Part shown: positions 53,296-62,561 of the stretch, one piece after another
Layout of the letters: each line of letters opens with the position of its first letter
How positions within the stretch are numbered: position 1 is the stretch's first letter
Assembly (NCBI RefSeq): GCF_030730925.1
Contig: NZ_JAVAMB010000005.1
Location: forward strand, 124,001-188,000
DNA from: Flavobacterium sp. DG2-3
GTDB lineage: Bacteria; Bacteroidota; Bacteroidia; Flavobacteriales; Flavobacteriaceae
Direction of reading: 5' to 3'
Length of the DNA: 64,000 nucleotides
Program-made: the position numbers and the translations under genes
Notes under the pieces: model-generated
Seen by the model: the letters and a program-made list of their open reading frames with translations, nothing else
Database searches by the model: none
Told to the model about the DNA's origin: nothing

Positions 53296-54135
53296 TTAAG
53301 AGGCATAAGCAGCCGCAGTTGCCGCAGCTAAGCTAGATTGAAGCGACTGAAGTTTAACCTGAGCTTTATTTAAATTGGCCGTCGCAATACTCAATTGTCT
53401 TGCTGTTTCGTCATTTGCATTATTAGCTTTTTCATAAGTAATCTGAGCATCTTTGTAGGCATTATACAATAACCCTCTGATCGAAGTGTCTGAAGTTGGC
53501 TGTGATGTCAATGAGGCATCTATAGATTTTTCGTCTGTTAAAGTCAGATACAATTTAGCAGCCTGTCTATTTTCAAGCGTAATCGCTGCTTCAGACTCCA
53601 GAACTGCAGCTTCTGCTGCCAATGTAGATTTTAAAGCAACCAATGTTAGGGCAACTGCATTATTAGCGTCTGTACCAGCAGTGCCGATTCTTGCAATCAA
53701 ATCGTCTGAAATTAGCGGATTAAGCGCTTTCTTGCGGATAACAAGATTAGACAGCTTATTAATTATTTCTACAGAATAAATTAATTTAGTGATTAAATCG
53801 CTAATGTTCTGGCTTACTATTCCTGCATCTTTAGTGGCAATTGTCGTTTTAGAAAAAGCATTATTTGAATTAAAAGCTAAATCAGAAGCATTTTGAATGA
53901 CCTGATCAATTAAGTTTTTATTGCTTAACGCATGCGAACGATTGCTTTCTGCAACCAATAAATAGCCTTGATATCTAGTCGATTTTTCATTCAGCGAGGT
54001 TACAATCGTTTGCTGTTGCTGTACAATTGCTGCTGCATCTGTCACTTGATTTTTTAGTAAATCTAGTTCTGCTTTCTTTTTCTCTGTAATCCCGTATTTC
54101 TGCAATTTCGGGCCTGGTGCTATTTGAGTTTCCAT
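53296..54135 (-). CDS. eCIS-linked helical protein, Ala/Ser-rich
   Basis: 279 residues, almost wholly helical, rich in Ala, Asn, Ser and Thr with long heptad-like runs (VQQQQTIVTSLNEKS start; ANLNKAQVKLQSLQSSLAAAT end). No signal or membrane span. It resembles the N-terminal ~230 residues of the neighbouring 644-residue protein in composition and pattern. Possibly a fibre, sheath-cap or inner-tube partner. Specific function unknown. Confidence 0.65.
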   Translation of the reverse strand: METQIAPGPKLQKYGITEKKKAELDLLKNQVTDAAAIVQQQQTIVTSLNEKSTRYQGYLLVAESNRSHALSNKNLIDQVIQNASDLAFNSNNAFSKTTIATKDAGIVSQNISDLITKLIYSVEIINKLSNLVIRKKALNPLISDDLIARIGTAGTDANNAVALTLVALKSTLAAEAAVLESEAAITLENRQAAKLYLTLTDEKSIDASLTSQPTSDTSIRGLLYNAYKDAQITYEKANNANDETARQLSIATANLNKAQVKLQSLQSSLAAATAAAYAS

Positions 54136-54146
54136 AGAATTGTAGT

Positions 54147-56081
54147 TTATTTAGTTGATGGATTTTGATTTTCTTTTGTAGAATAAGGTATTGGCTCCGT
54201 ATTTTGCCAATCTGAAAGACTGTTGGTGTATTGGCTTTTGTTGTTTTCGCTGCCTTTGTAATAAGACAATACAACCGGAATGTAATTTTTATCTTCAATC
54301 AGCGGATTTCCGAAATTATCTGTAGTGGTGCCGTCAATATGCACAGCATAACTATTGTCAGCTTTATGATGTCTGGCACTCGTAAAGTTTCCGGCTGGAA
54401 TGTTTTCTGCTAAGTTTAAATTGAAGTAAAAAGCTTTTGAGTTTTTAGCCGGTTTCGGAGCTTTGTCTGTAAGCTCTTTCAGTTTAGCATTCAAGTCAGT
54501 TGATAGCGCTCTTGCAATACGCAATTTCTCTTTTGCATCTGCCAAAGCTGTTTTCAGGCTTGCATTTTTTTGTTTTTCCTGATCCAAATCTTTGGCATTT
54601 TTATCCGTATTTGTAGCATTTGCAGAAGCATTTAAAGCTTCTATTTCGCTAGTATATAAGTCAATATCTGCTTGAACAATTTTAATTTCTTCAGTTAATT
54701 CACTAGTTTCAATTTTAAAATCAAGCGTGTTCAAATCTTCATTTGTAGCAATATCATCAGGATAAGGCAGGAAGAAACATCTGTAATCGACTTCATTTGA
54801 TTTTAAAACTTCTTTTTCAACATTAAAAGTAACTTTAGACAAATCTTCTGAAGATGATTTTCTTGAAAAATCAAAGCCTTGAGCACTTTTTAAAGTATAA
54901 GTCAATGCAAATGTTTCAGAAGGAGCAGACAAGTAATCGTCAAACGTATTGATTTCTTTTTTGTAGTTTTCAGAAAAAGTGATCAAAAGAAAAGCAACAT
55001 AATTTTGGCCCAAAACCAACGGATCATTGTCTGCGTCTCTAAATTGCTTATAAGCTATAGAAGCTTTGTATTTGCCTTTTGCATCTGGAGTTTGAGAAGC
55101 AGGAATATTTTTGCACTGATCTGCATTGCCAACTAAATCTTCTGCATTAGAAACGCTGAAGAATGATTTTTTACTGTCTTTTACCAAAATCAAATTATAG
55201 CTTAAAACAGGCGCTTTTAACCCGGTATTTGGATTTTCAGGATCTCTATCTTCTGGAGTAAAAGGAGTTTTATAAGCATCAAAAGAAATATTGAAATTCC
55301 CGACAGCAGGGTCAAAAAGCTTCGGAATTTCGACAATTAAACTCTGGTTAAATTGCTCGTTATTATACGAATATGCTTTTTTAGAAGCTTCATATTCCAC
55401 TTCATTGCACTTTATAGCACCTTCTGCCGCTCTGGTCGCAATGCTAGCTTTAGCTTTAGTATCATTGTCTACCGTTAACACTGCCGTAATTGACGTTAAG
55501 TCAGCTGTAGTAACCTGCAATAAATTGTTTACAGAAGCATTCGTTAGCTTAGCTCCGTCGGCCACTACAGAAGTCGAAACTTCAGAAATAGAAGCTGTCG
55601 CTTCCATAGCAAATTGCGAAGTCTGCTCTGCCTTATAAGCTGTTTTATTGATGAGGTTGTATGCCACGCGCGCTTGCTGGTAAATTTGAGTTCCATAGTC
55701 GGCTGCATTTATAATACTGTAAATACTCCCGATATCGCTAGCCAGACGTACAACCGAATTAGCCGCAATTTGTATGTTTGAAGCACAAACTGCCATATTG
55801 GTAACCGATTGTGTAACATAGGTTTTTTGCTGATTTGCAGATAATAACAGGTTGTCTGCCATGTTTTTATTCTTTACCACAACAGTATTTATAAGCTGTT
55901 TTTCCTGGTATAATTTTGTTGTAGCATCAAGTTTTTCTTGCGCAATAATTTCGGCTCCTTCGGCATAATAAAGCGTAAACATTGAGTTGTTCAATTCGTT
56001 GCTCAATTGCTTTTTGGTCATTTCTTGGCTTTCTAATGAAGACAATACACTAGAATGCAGATTTTCATTGTAAGTGTTCAT
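54147..56081 (-). CDS. eCIS-linked protein: helical N-half and beta-rich C-half
   Basis: 644 residues. Residues ~1-245 are long helices rich in Ala/Asn/Thr, a central beta domain spans ~245-440, a coiled coil spans ~455-545 (LTEEIKIVQADIDLYTSEIEAL), and a short beta end (~560-644) contains HADN and DGTTTDNFGNPL. Not recognised; the position after the tape-measure gene matches where fibre-type genes can lie in Afp-like loci. Gap of 71 bases upstream and 11 bases to the next gene. Confidence 0.65.
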   Translation of the reverse strand: MNTYNENLHSSVLSSLESQEMTKKQLSNELNNSMFTLYYAEGAEIIAQEKLDATTKLYQEKQLINTVVVKNKNMADNLLLSANQQKTYVTQSVTNMAVCASNIQIAANSVVRLASDIGSIYSIINAADYGTQIYQQARVAYNLINKTAYKAEQTSQFAMEATASISEVSTSVVADGAKLTNASVNNLLQVTTADLTSITAVLTVDNDTKAKASIATRAAEGAIKCNEVEYEASKKAYSYNNEQFNQSLIVEIPKLFDPAVGNFNISFDAYKTPFTPEDRDPENPNTGLKAPVLSYNLILVKDSKKSFFSVSNAEDLVGNADQCKNIPASQTPDAKGKYKASIAYKQFRDADNDPLVLGQNYVAFLLITFSENYKKEINTFDDYLSAPSETFALTYTLKSAQGFDFSRKSSSEDLSKVTFNVEKEVLKSNEVDYRCFFLPYPDDIATNEDLNTLDFKIETSELTEEIKIVQADIDLYTSEIEALNASANATNTDKNAKDLDQEKQKNASLKTALADAKEKLRIARALSTDLNAKLKELTDKAPKPAKNSKAFYFNLNLAENIPAGNFTSARHHKADNSYAVHIDGTTTDNFGNPLIEDKNYIPVVLSYYKGSENNKSQYTNSLSDWQNTEPIPYSTKENQNPSTK

Positions 56082-56152
56082 AATAGTTCTTTTAGTTAAT
56101 TAATTTATATTTCAATATTGTATTCAAGGTTTTATTAGCTTTTTTTGGAATG

Positions 56153-59100
56153 TTAATAAGGCCAGATCACATGCAGAGGCTTATCTATCCAATGGTATTT
56201 CATAATCGAAAAAGCAAATGGAGATCGGTTTATCAAAATATCATACGCCCTTTTGTCAACAGTCAGTTCCCATTTATCTTCATGTTCTACTAGAATTCCG
56301 TCGCGAACGAGCCAGTTTCCTCGAAAACCATCTACAGAACAATCTCCAATTTCTGGCCAATGCGAAATCGCAGCTTGTATCAAACCATTTATCAATTGTT
56401 TTTCAGAATCAGTTATTTCGACAAAATCTGGAACAGTATCGGTCAAAGGCAAACCGCATAACACTTTATTCAAAGGCAGATAAATCTCTTCTGTTTCCTG
56501 CATTCCCGTAATTACGTATTGCAGATACTGAACAGCTCGAACCTGATGCTCATTGCTTATAAATTTATTTTCAGAGGTTAGCTGCAGCCGTTCAAACAGC
56601 ATCGCGATATAATCGTTTAAGAGCACAATTCCAGCGTTTCTAACTGGAATTCCTAGTTTAGGACTGTTTTTTGGTCTTTCTTTAATTTTAATTAATTCCA
56701 TTTTCGAAAATATTTCAGGTTGTTTTAAAAGAGGAGCAGTTTGTTTTTCAGTTCTTAGAATTTCTTTAAACCCAAGCTGTAAAGCGGGCGGAAACTGATA
56801 GATATATTTTTCCAGATCAGCCAAAAAGCTTTTTTTAGAAATCCCTTTTTTCGTTACCACTTCCCAGATCAATTCATTCCAGATTCTGTCGGCAGTAATA
56901 AGTCTCCAATTGTCATTGGTTACAGCTTTTAAAAGTTTTCGCAGTAAAAGATGCTGCATTTCTTTAGAAGCCAAACCTTTGATTTTAACAGAGCCTAAAA
57001 CATGGTTGAATTTTTCTAGAATTCTTAAATACAATTCTTTGTTTTTATCTACTTGACTAACCGCATTGCACAGATTATGAAAATTAATGTTGCGGCAAAG
57101 CCAATCCATTTGAGCTTCGGGAATAAACTCTTTTTTCATTATGCTAAAGAAAATCTTAGGCTCTTTTATAATAATCATATTCAGTATTTCTTTGATTTCG
57201 ATAGTTTTTGAAATGCTGAAAACAGTTGAAACCTTACGTTCTATAACAATTGACGAAATCCAACTGTATTTTTCTTTTTCGGATAAATTGTTGATTTCGA
57301 ATAAAATGGCTGAACTAATGGATTCTGAAATTTCATTAGAAATCGTATCATCTGATAGTATTTGATTCTCCAAAAGAGGCATTAATTCTGTAAGTGAATT
57401 GGCAGATTCAAAAGAATTTGCTTCGTTTTGAATTGCTGTTTCCTCTTTCGTAATATTCTTTTTTACGTATAATTTGAGTTCTTTCTGAAGCAGTTTTTCA
57501 AAAAGCATTTCATTGCCTTTATAAGTCGAATATTTTAAAATTGAATTCCAGAAAAGCTCATTTAATTCACCAATTATTTTAGTTTTCGAAATTGATTTTG
57601 CATTGCGAATTATTATTTCTGAAGTTTTCTGAACCCAATTCTTTTTCAGCACAGCTCCATTTGTTAGAAAATAATTCAAAATGTTTTCGCTTTCTTTTCT
57701 GTCTTGTTTTCGAAGCAAAACAAATCCTGCGTCATTAAAATTTACAGTCAATAATTGAGCTAATTCCTGCTGATCTTCCTGTGAGGTATTTTGAATAAGC
57801 AATGCAAGCGCAACAGTATCAATAGATTTTGTGTTTTTTAATTGATTGATGAAAGTTTTTTTAATGGCAACTCCAAAAGATTTAATTCGTTTGGACTGAA
57901 TCAGTTTTGTAATGAACTGAAAATAATCGCTTCGTCTCGTCTCAGTTACTTTTTTGGATAACTGTACAATAATCGTTTCCAAGAATAAAGAAGCATTATG
58001 TTCCGGATGAAACAATATTTCCTGCATGCCGAGAAGCAATAAATTATCGGTCATTAATTCTTCTGGAAAATCATAGTTGTCTTTTTCGTTCAGAATTTCA
58101 TAGACAACTTGTATTGTCTGTACGAGTTTTGTTTTTTTATAATTGGCTGTTTTAACTAATAATTGAAGCATTTCGCGATTCAAAATCAGCGGTAAAATTT
58201 TCTTCAAAACTTCTTTATTTCCATAAGAAAGCATGACCTCAAAAGCCATTTTTGGATGCAGTAAAATAGTTCTCGTCAGCGATCGTTGCAAGTCAACAAA
58301 AAAGACACTTTTGGCACTGTTTTTCTGCAATTCTAATTCTAGTTTTGCAACTAGATTCTTAAAATAAACAGCAGGATAATTAGAATTATTTTTACTGATT
58401 TCTTTGCAATAAATAGCATTTAAACTGGTGTAAATAGTTGCCGAATTATTGTTTTTCACAGCTGCCGGAATTTTAGCATTGGTAAATAAAGCCAGCAAAT
58501 GCTCATGGCTCAGATTATTTTCTTTGCTCAATTCTTTAATGCAAAACAATAAAAATGCAGTATTGTCAGCATTTTTATTTTTGATGAGAAAAAGAATTCC
58601 AATTTGCCATAAAACCTTACTGTTTTTTTTTAGTTTAAAAGTCTGGCTCAGCTTATTCAGATACATTACAGATTCTGTGTGAAGCTGCGATGGAGTAGTG
58701 TCCAGTTTAGAATATAGTATTTTTATCGAAGTTTCGTTTAAATCTTCAATAAGCGAAATCAGCAGATTTTCATCTTTGAAAATAGGTTGGATAAGAGCAC
58801 TGAATTTTGTTTTATTCTCATTGCTCAAAGCCAAAATCAATTCATTCAGATTGTCTCTCTCCGTTTTAAATTTTCTAGTGTTTTTATTTTTTAGCAGTTG
58901 CTCCAAAACAATCCAATAGTTTGTAGCTGTTTCAGGTTTGTAATTTTCGCTTTTTTGCGTTTCATATTCCTGAGTCAATATTTTTAGACAAGCAATAAAA
59001 TTGTTATTCTGAGACGTTTTATCAGAGAGTTTTACAACTGTATTTTCGATCAGAATAATCAATTCTGCATAAGCAATATTGTAATGATTGGCCATTTGCA

Positions 59101-59845
59101 GAATACTGCTTTTCATGAAAGCCAGTTTATTGAAAAGTGTACCGCGTTCCAACAGCAAAAAGTTCAGAATAAAGAACCACAGATTCTTTTTGAAACTTGC
59201 CGTACTAGTCTGAATAATAGTTTCTTTAACCTGAATATTAACCATAATCGAGCTGAACTCAATAATCGAGCTATTATTAGGCTCAAGCGATGCAATTATT
59301 TTGGTGATGTTTTTCTCGTCAAATTGCCACGCAATTCGTTTTCTAACCTCTTCGTGCGATAATCCGGTTTCTTTAATAATTGCTATAACTTCGGTTAGGT
59401 TATTCTGAAGCAATTCTGCCATAATCTGGTTGACAGAACCTTCTTTATGCTGATAATTCCAAGGCAGAGAACCTTCAAGCAAAAAGACCATCAAATTCTC
59501 AAGAATTGATTTTTCTTTATTGTAAACCGCAATTCTGTTTTGCTTCTGATTGTTTTGATACAGAATTAATTCGGCTATTTTTTCTCTTAGCAAACTGCGT
59601 ATTTTTCGACTCAGATCAAACTCGAGATCGCTATAATCGCAAGAACCCAAATCGAGTTCCAGCGATTCAATTCTCCAGCTTTGTTCCTGCGGACATAATT
59701 CGTTAAAAATAGCGGCGACTTCTCTCGGAAGCGTAATTTTGCTCCACGAGCTCAAACGCTCCTGAAGTTTATAACCTTCATTTTTCTGGTCAAAAGTCGT
59801 GTCCCATTTTAGACTCGATACAATATGGCTATTTATTTCTTCCAT
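56153..59845 (-). CDS. eCIS tape-measure protein (Afp14-like, CIS_TMP family)
   Basis: 1230 residues, largest gene here. Sets the length of the contractile tube. The N-terminus has the family motif IESLELDLGSCDYSDLEF (~57-74). A very long helical body rich in Lys, Asn and Leu follows. The C-terminal signature holds AGIVLLNDYIAMLFERL, LPLNKVLCGLP and GNWLVRDGIL, ending DKPLHVIWPY. The length, if it maps to tube length, would predict a fairly long particle. Its start overlaps the preceding baseplate gene by 17 bases, so they are translationally coupled. Confidence 0.9.
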   Translation of the reverse strand: MEEINSHIVSSLKWDTTFDQKNEGYKLQERLSSWSKITLPREVAAIFNELCPQEQSWRIESLELDLGSCDYSDLEFDLSRKIRSLLREKIAELILYQNNQKQNRIAVYNKEKSILENLMVFLLEGSLPWNYQHKEGSVNQIMAELLQNNLTEVIAIIKETGLSHEEVRKRIAWQFDEKNITKIIASLEPNNSSIIEFSSIMVNIQVKETIIQTSTASFKKNLWFFILNFLLLERGTLFNKLAFMKSSILQMANHYNIAYAELIILIENTVVKLSDKTSQNNNFIACLKILTQEYETQKSENYKPETATNYWIVLEQLLKNKNTRKFKTERDNLNELILALSNENKTKFSALIQPIFKDENLLISLIEDLNETSIKILYSKLDTTPSQLHTESVMYLNKLSQTFKLKKNSKVLWQIGILFLIKNKNADNTAFLLFCIKELSKENNLSHEHLLALFTNAKIPAAVKNNNSATIYTSLNAIYCKEISKNNSNYPAVYFKNLVAKLELELQKNSAKSVFFVDLQRSLTRTILLHPKMAFEVMLSYGNKEVLKKILPLILNREMLQLLVKTANYKKTKLVQTIQVVYEILNEKDNYDFPEELMTDNLLLLGMQEILFHPEHNASLFLETIIVQLSKKVTETRRSDYFQFITKLIQSKRIKSFGVAIKKTFINQLKNTKSIDTVALALLIQNTSQEDQQELAQLLTVNFNDAGFVLLRKQDRKESENILNYFLTNGAVLKKNWVQKTSEIIIRNAKSISKTKIIGELNELFWNSILKYSTYKGNEMLFEKLLQKELKLYVKKNITKEETAIQNEANSFESANSLTELMPLLENQILSDDTISNEISESISSAILFEINNLSEKEKYSWISSIVIERKVSTVFSISKTIEIKEILNMIIIKEPKIFFSIMKKEFIPEAQMDWLCRNINFHNLCNAVSQVDKNKELYLRILEKFNHVLGSVKIKGLASKEMQHLLLRKLLKAVTNDNWRLITADRIWNELIWEVVTKKGISKKSFLADLEKYIYQFPPALQLGFKEILRTEKQTAPLLKQPEIFSKMELIKIKERPKNSPKLGIPVRNAGIVLLNDYIAMLFERLQLTSENKFISNEHQVRAVQYLQYVITGMQETEEIYLPLNKVLCGLPLTDTVPDFVEITDSEKQLINGLIQAAISHWPEIGDCSVDGFRGNWLVRDGILVEHEDKWELTVDKRAYDILINRSPFAFSIMKYHWIDKPLHVIWPY

Positions 59846-62561
59846 TTTTTGTCGCTAAAATTGAGGTTAGACTATTGATTAAATTAACCGCTGATTGCTC
59901 AGGATCTGAACTTGCTGTTTCTGAATTATCTTTTGGTTTATAAATTAAATCTTGTGCGTTTTTGAATCTCAAACTCTCATGCCAGCTGCTATAATTGGGC
60001 ATAAAGGTTTCCAATTCCTGAAGGCTTACAAACAAACATTCGCATTTTATACTTGTCGGAAGGCTGACCGCAAGAAACTGTTTAAGGCGTTTTTTGAACT
60101 CAGGAGTTTGCAACTCCGGAATAAAGTCGGGAAATAATAAGACGGCATTTTTCTTAAAGAGTTCATTATTGATTGTAATTGTCCCATTTCCAGATGAAAT
60201 CGAAATCCTAAATAAATAATCAGATAATTTACTTTTTGTATAATCGCTAACCGTCACAGCTTCAGAATCGTCAGAAATAAAAGAATATTTCTGGTTGGCA
60301 AATTCCAAATAACCCTCAACAAGCTGGGCATCTAGCACTGCTTGACTAGTAGTATTTAAAATATAGTTGATATTTGCTGTTGATTGAAAATCAACATTTT
60401 GAATTTTATGACTTAAATTTTTACTTTTATATAAAATTTCGATATTGTATTTTAACTGACTTAATAAAAGTGACGTTTCGATTAAAAAACATCCTTTTCT
60501 TTTCTCTTTCAGCCAATATACTTTTTGTATTGTTTTATTACTGTTCAGTTGATCTTGAATAGAACTTTGTTCTGTTTCAAATTTCGTCGTAATAAAATTG
60601 TTGTAGATGTTTTTTAATCCGAAAAGCAAACTCAGTTTTAATTCTAAACCCGAAAAATTATTGAAATCGGTTTTGCTTAGTTTTTCTTTTTTATTGAGTT
60701 TATCAGACTGAAAAACGAAATCGGAAGTATTCTCGCTGATACGATCAAAATGTTCGTTTTTGATATTCGACAAACCAAAATCGGCATTCTGATTGATTTT
60801 AGAAGCAGTCAGAAAATTGTAGCCTTTTAGTCGGTTGTACGATAACAGATCGAGGTTTTGCAAATACAGACTTTTCAAAATGATCTGATCTTTTTTCTTA
60901 TTTCCGGTATAAATCGTATCCTCGATAATCGCATCAATAACCTTTGGAGATTCGCCATGTCTGGCCAATAAATGATCTAATATTTTGTTTCTTCTATCGA
61001 AATTTACATCTTCCTCTTCCATGATTTTCATCATTCCGAAGATGTACGAATTGTAAGGATCTTGCTGATATTCGAACCAGCTTTTTTCTTTCAGTTCTTT
61101 TTTAGTTTCCTCGCTAGAGCTGTATTCAAAAACAGTATTATTTTTTAATAAAGGCTTGATATGAGGAACATTGTACAAAGATTGATAGAAATAACTCGGA
61201 GCAAACATTTTGTACGGAACAGGATATTCTAAATGTTTTTTCTCGAATTTGTCTTTCAAAGCATAAAAAGTTTCATTGTCTGAAGGCGCTCCGCATACCG
61301 AATTGGTAAAAGAAAATAGCTTTGAAACATTTGCCAATTGCGAAAACTGATTGGCCAAAACCTGATCAAATAAAGTCAGATATCCTTTTAACTGGCGAGA
61401 CTGCGCCACTTGAATTGGTGCCGAATCATCTTCGATTTTGTCGTCGCCAATGCCATATTGCTGCGGAAATGTATTTTGAATGGAGTAGTAGCTATTGATA
61501 TCTCTAAAACTGCTTTTGGGCAATTTTATAGCGGGTTTGTTGTTTAAACTTGTGGCCGTGTCTTGATATTTGCTTAAATTAATTTGCAACGGACCAAAAG
61601 CGTCCGCCTGTATTTCTTTTCCGTTCGACTGTAATAATAGCTTTTTCTCTTTATAAGAAGCCATTACATCTATTGATAAGATTTGGCTTTCAGTTGATTG
61701 CAATGCTTGCGTGCTGATTTTGTTCTGATAAAGCTGTAATCCTGAAACCGAAATAATTCCTGCTACAGATTCAATTACAGGAATCAGATCAATGGCTTTT
61801 ACAGTGTCTTTTTTATCGGATAATGATTCGTCTAAAATCCAGCCGTTTTTAAGATACGGCCCATCATATATTTCGGCAGCATTATATCCTTCTTCTTTTA
61901 AAGCATCATAATTTACCTGATCGATTTTCGGAAATATAAACGAGCGGAGTTTATTTTGAAGTTCTAATAAAACCGCATGTTCGTCTGCATCTTTTTCCAA
62001 TTCTATTTTTCCGCCAATCCAGCAATTTTGAGTTTGCAGTGCAATTGGCATATTAAAAAGCTCGCCAATATTACGGCTTTGATTAAGGTAATAAAAAACC
62101 GATTTGCAAATATTTTGGCATTTTTCAGCATCGGTAATGTCAGGATTGATATACAGATAAACTTGATAAATTCTGCTAAAAGGCAAAATATTATCCTTGT
62201 ACGTGGTAATAACAGCATTATAAACATCGTCTATGCCATCGATAATATATTTTCTATAGTCATCAATAGTATAAGGAGCTGTAGTCAGGATTTTATAAGG
62301 CAAATAAAACTGATTTTCGATTTCCATCTTTCCAGTAGAATCCGTCAAAATATCTGGAATCGAAAAATCGGTGCAATAGCCCAATTCGGTCAGCGCATAA
62401 CAAACCTGATCCAGAATGGTCATTCCGGGATCGCTCGGATTAAAGTTAGTCCACTGATTGCCAATATGGTTTTGGATATAATCAATAGCTTCGTCTTTCA
62501 GAAAATTAAAATCCTGATGCGGCGGAAGCTGTATTTTTGTTATTTGATTATTGGTATCCAT
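59829..62561 (-). CDS. eCIS baseplate component (Afp12-like)
   Basis: 910 residues. Near the start (~36-70) the segment NFNPSDPGMTILDQVCYALTEL carries the SDPGxTxLD hallmark of baseplate J/gp6-like wedge proteins. The rest is alpha/beta, with the ESVAGIISVSGL strand and no enzymatic motif. Together with the Afp11-like protein just upstream it should form the baseplate wedge. Directly abuts that gene (no gap) and overlaps the tape-measure gene. Confidence 0.85.
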   Translation of the reverse strand: MDTNNQITKIQLPPHQDFNFLKDEAIDYIQNHIGNQWTNFNPSDPGMTILDQVCYALTELGYCTDFSIPDILTDSTGKMEIENQFYLPYKILTTAPYTIDDYRKYIIDGIDDVYNAVITTYKDNILPFSRIYQVYLYINPDITDAEKCQNICKSVFYYLNQSRNIGELFNMPIALQTQNCWIGGKIELEKDADEHAVLLELQNKLRSFIFPKIDQVNYDALKEEGYNAAEIYDGPYLKNGWILDESLSDKKDTVKAIDLIPVIESVAGIISVSGLQLYQNKISTQALQSTESQILSIDVMASYKEKKLLLQSNGKEIQADAFGPLQINLSKYQDTATSLNNKPAIKLPKSSFRDINSYYSIQNTFPQQYGIGDDKIEDDSAPIQVAQSRQLKGYLTLFDQVLANQFSQLANVSKLFSFTNSVCGAPSDNETFYALKDKFEKKHLEYPVPYKMFAPSYFYQSLYNVPHIKPLLKNNTVFEYSSSEETKKELKEKSWFEYQQDPYNSYIFGMMKIMEEEDVNFDRRNKILDHLLARHGESPKVIDAIIEDTIYTGNKKKDQIILKSLYLQNLDLLSYNRLKGYNFLTASKINQNADFGLSNIKNEHFDRISENTSDFVFQSDKLNKKEKLSKTDFNNFSGLELKLSLLFGLKNIYNNFITTKFETEQSSIQDQLNSNKTIQKVYWLKEKRKGCFLIETSLLLSQLKYNIEILYKSKNLSHKIQNVDFQSTANINYILNTTSQAVLDAQLVEGYLEFANQKYSFISDDSEAVTVSDYTKSKLSDYLFRISISSGNGTITINNELFKKNAVLLFPDFIPELQTPEFKKRLKQFLAVSLPTSIKCECLFVSLQELETFMPNYSSWHESLRFKNAQDLIYKPKDNSETASSDPEQSAVNLINSLTSILATKNGRNK

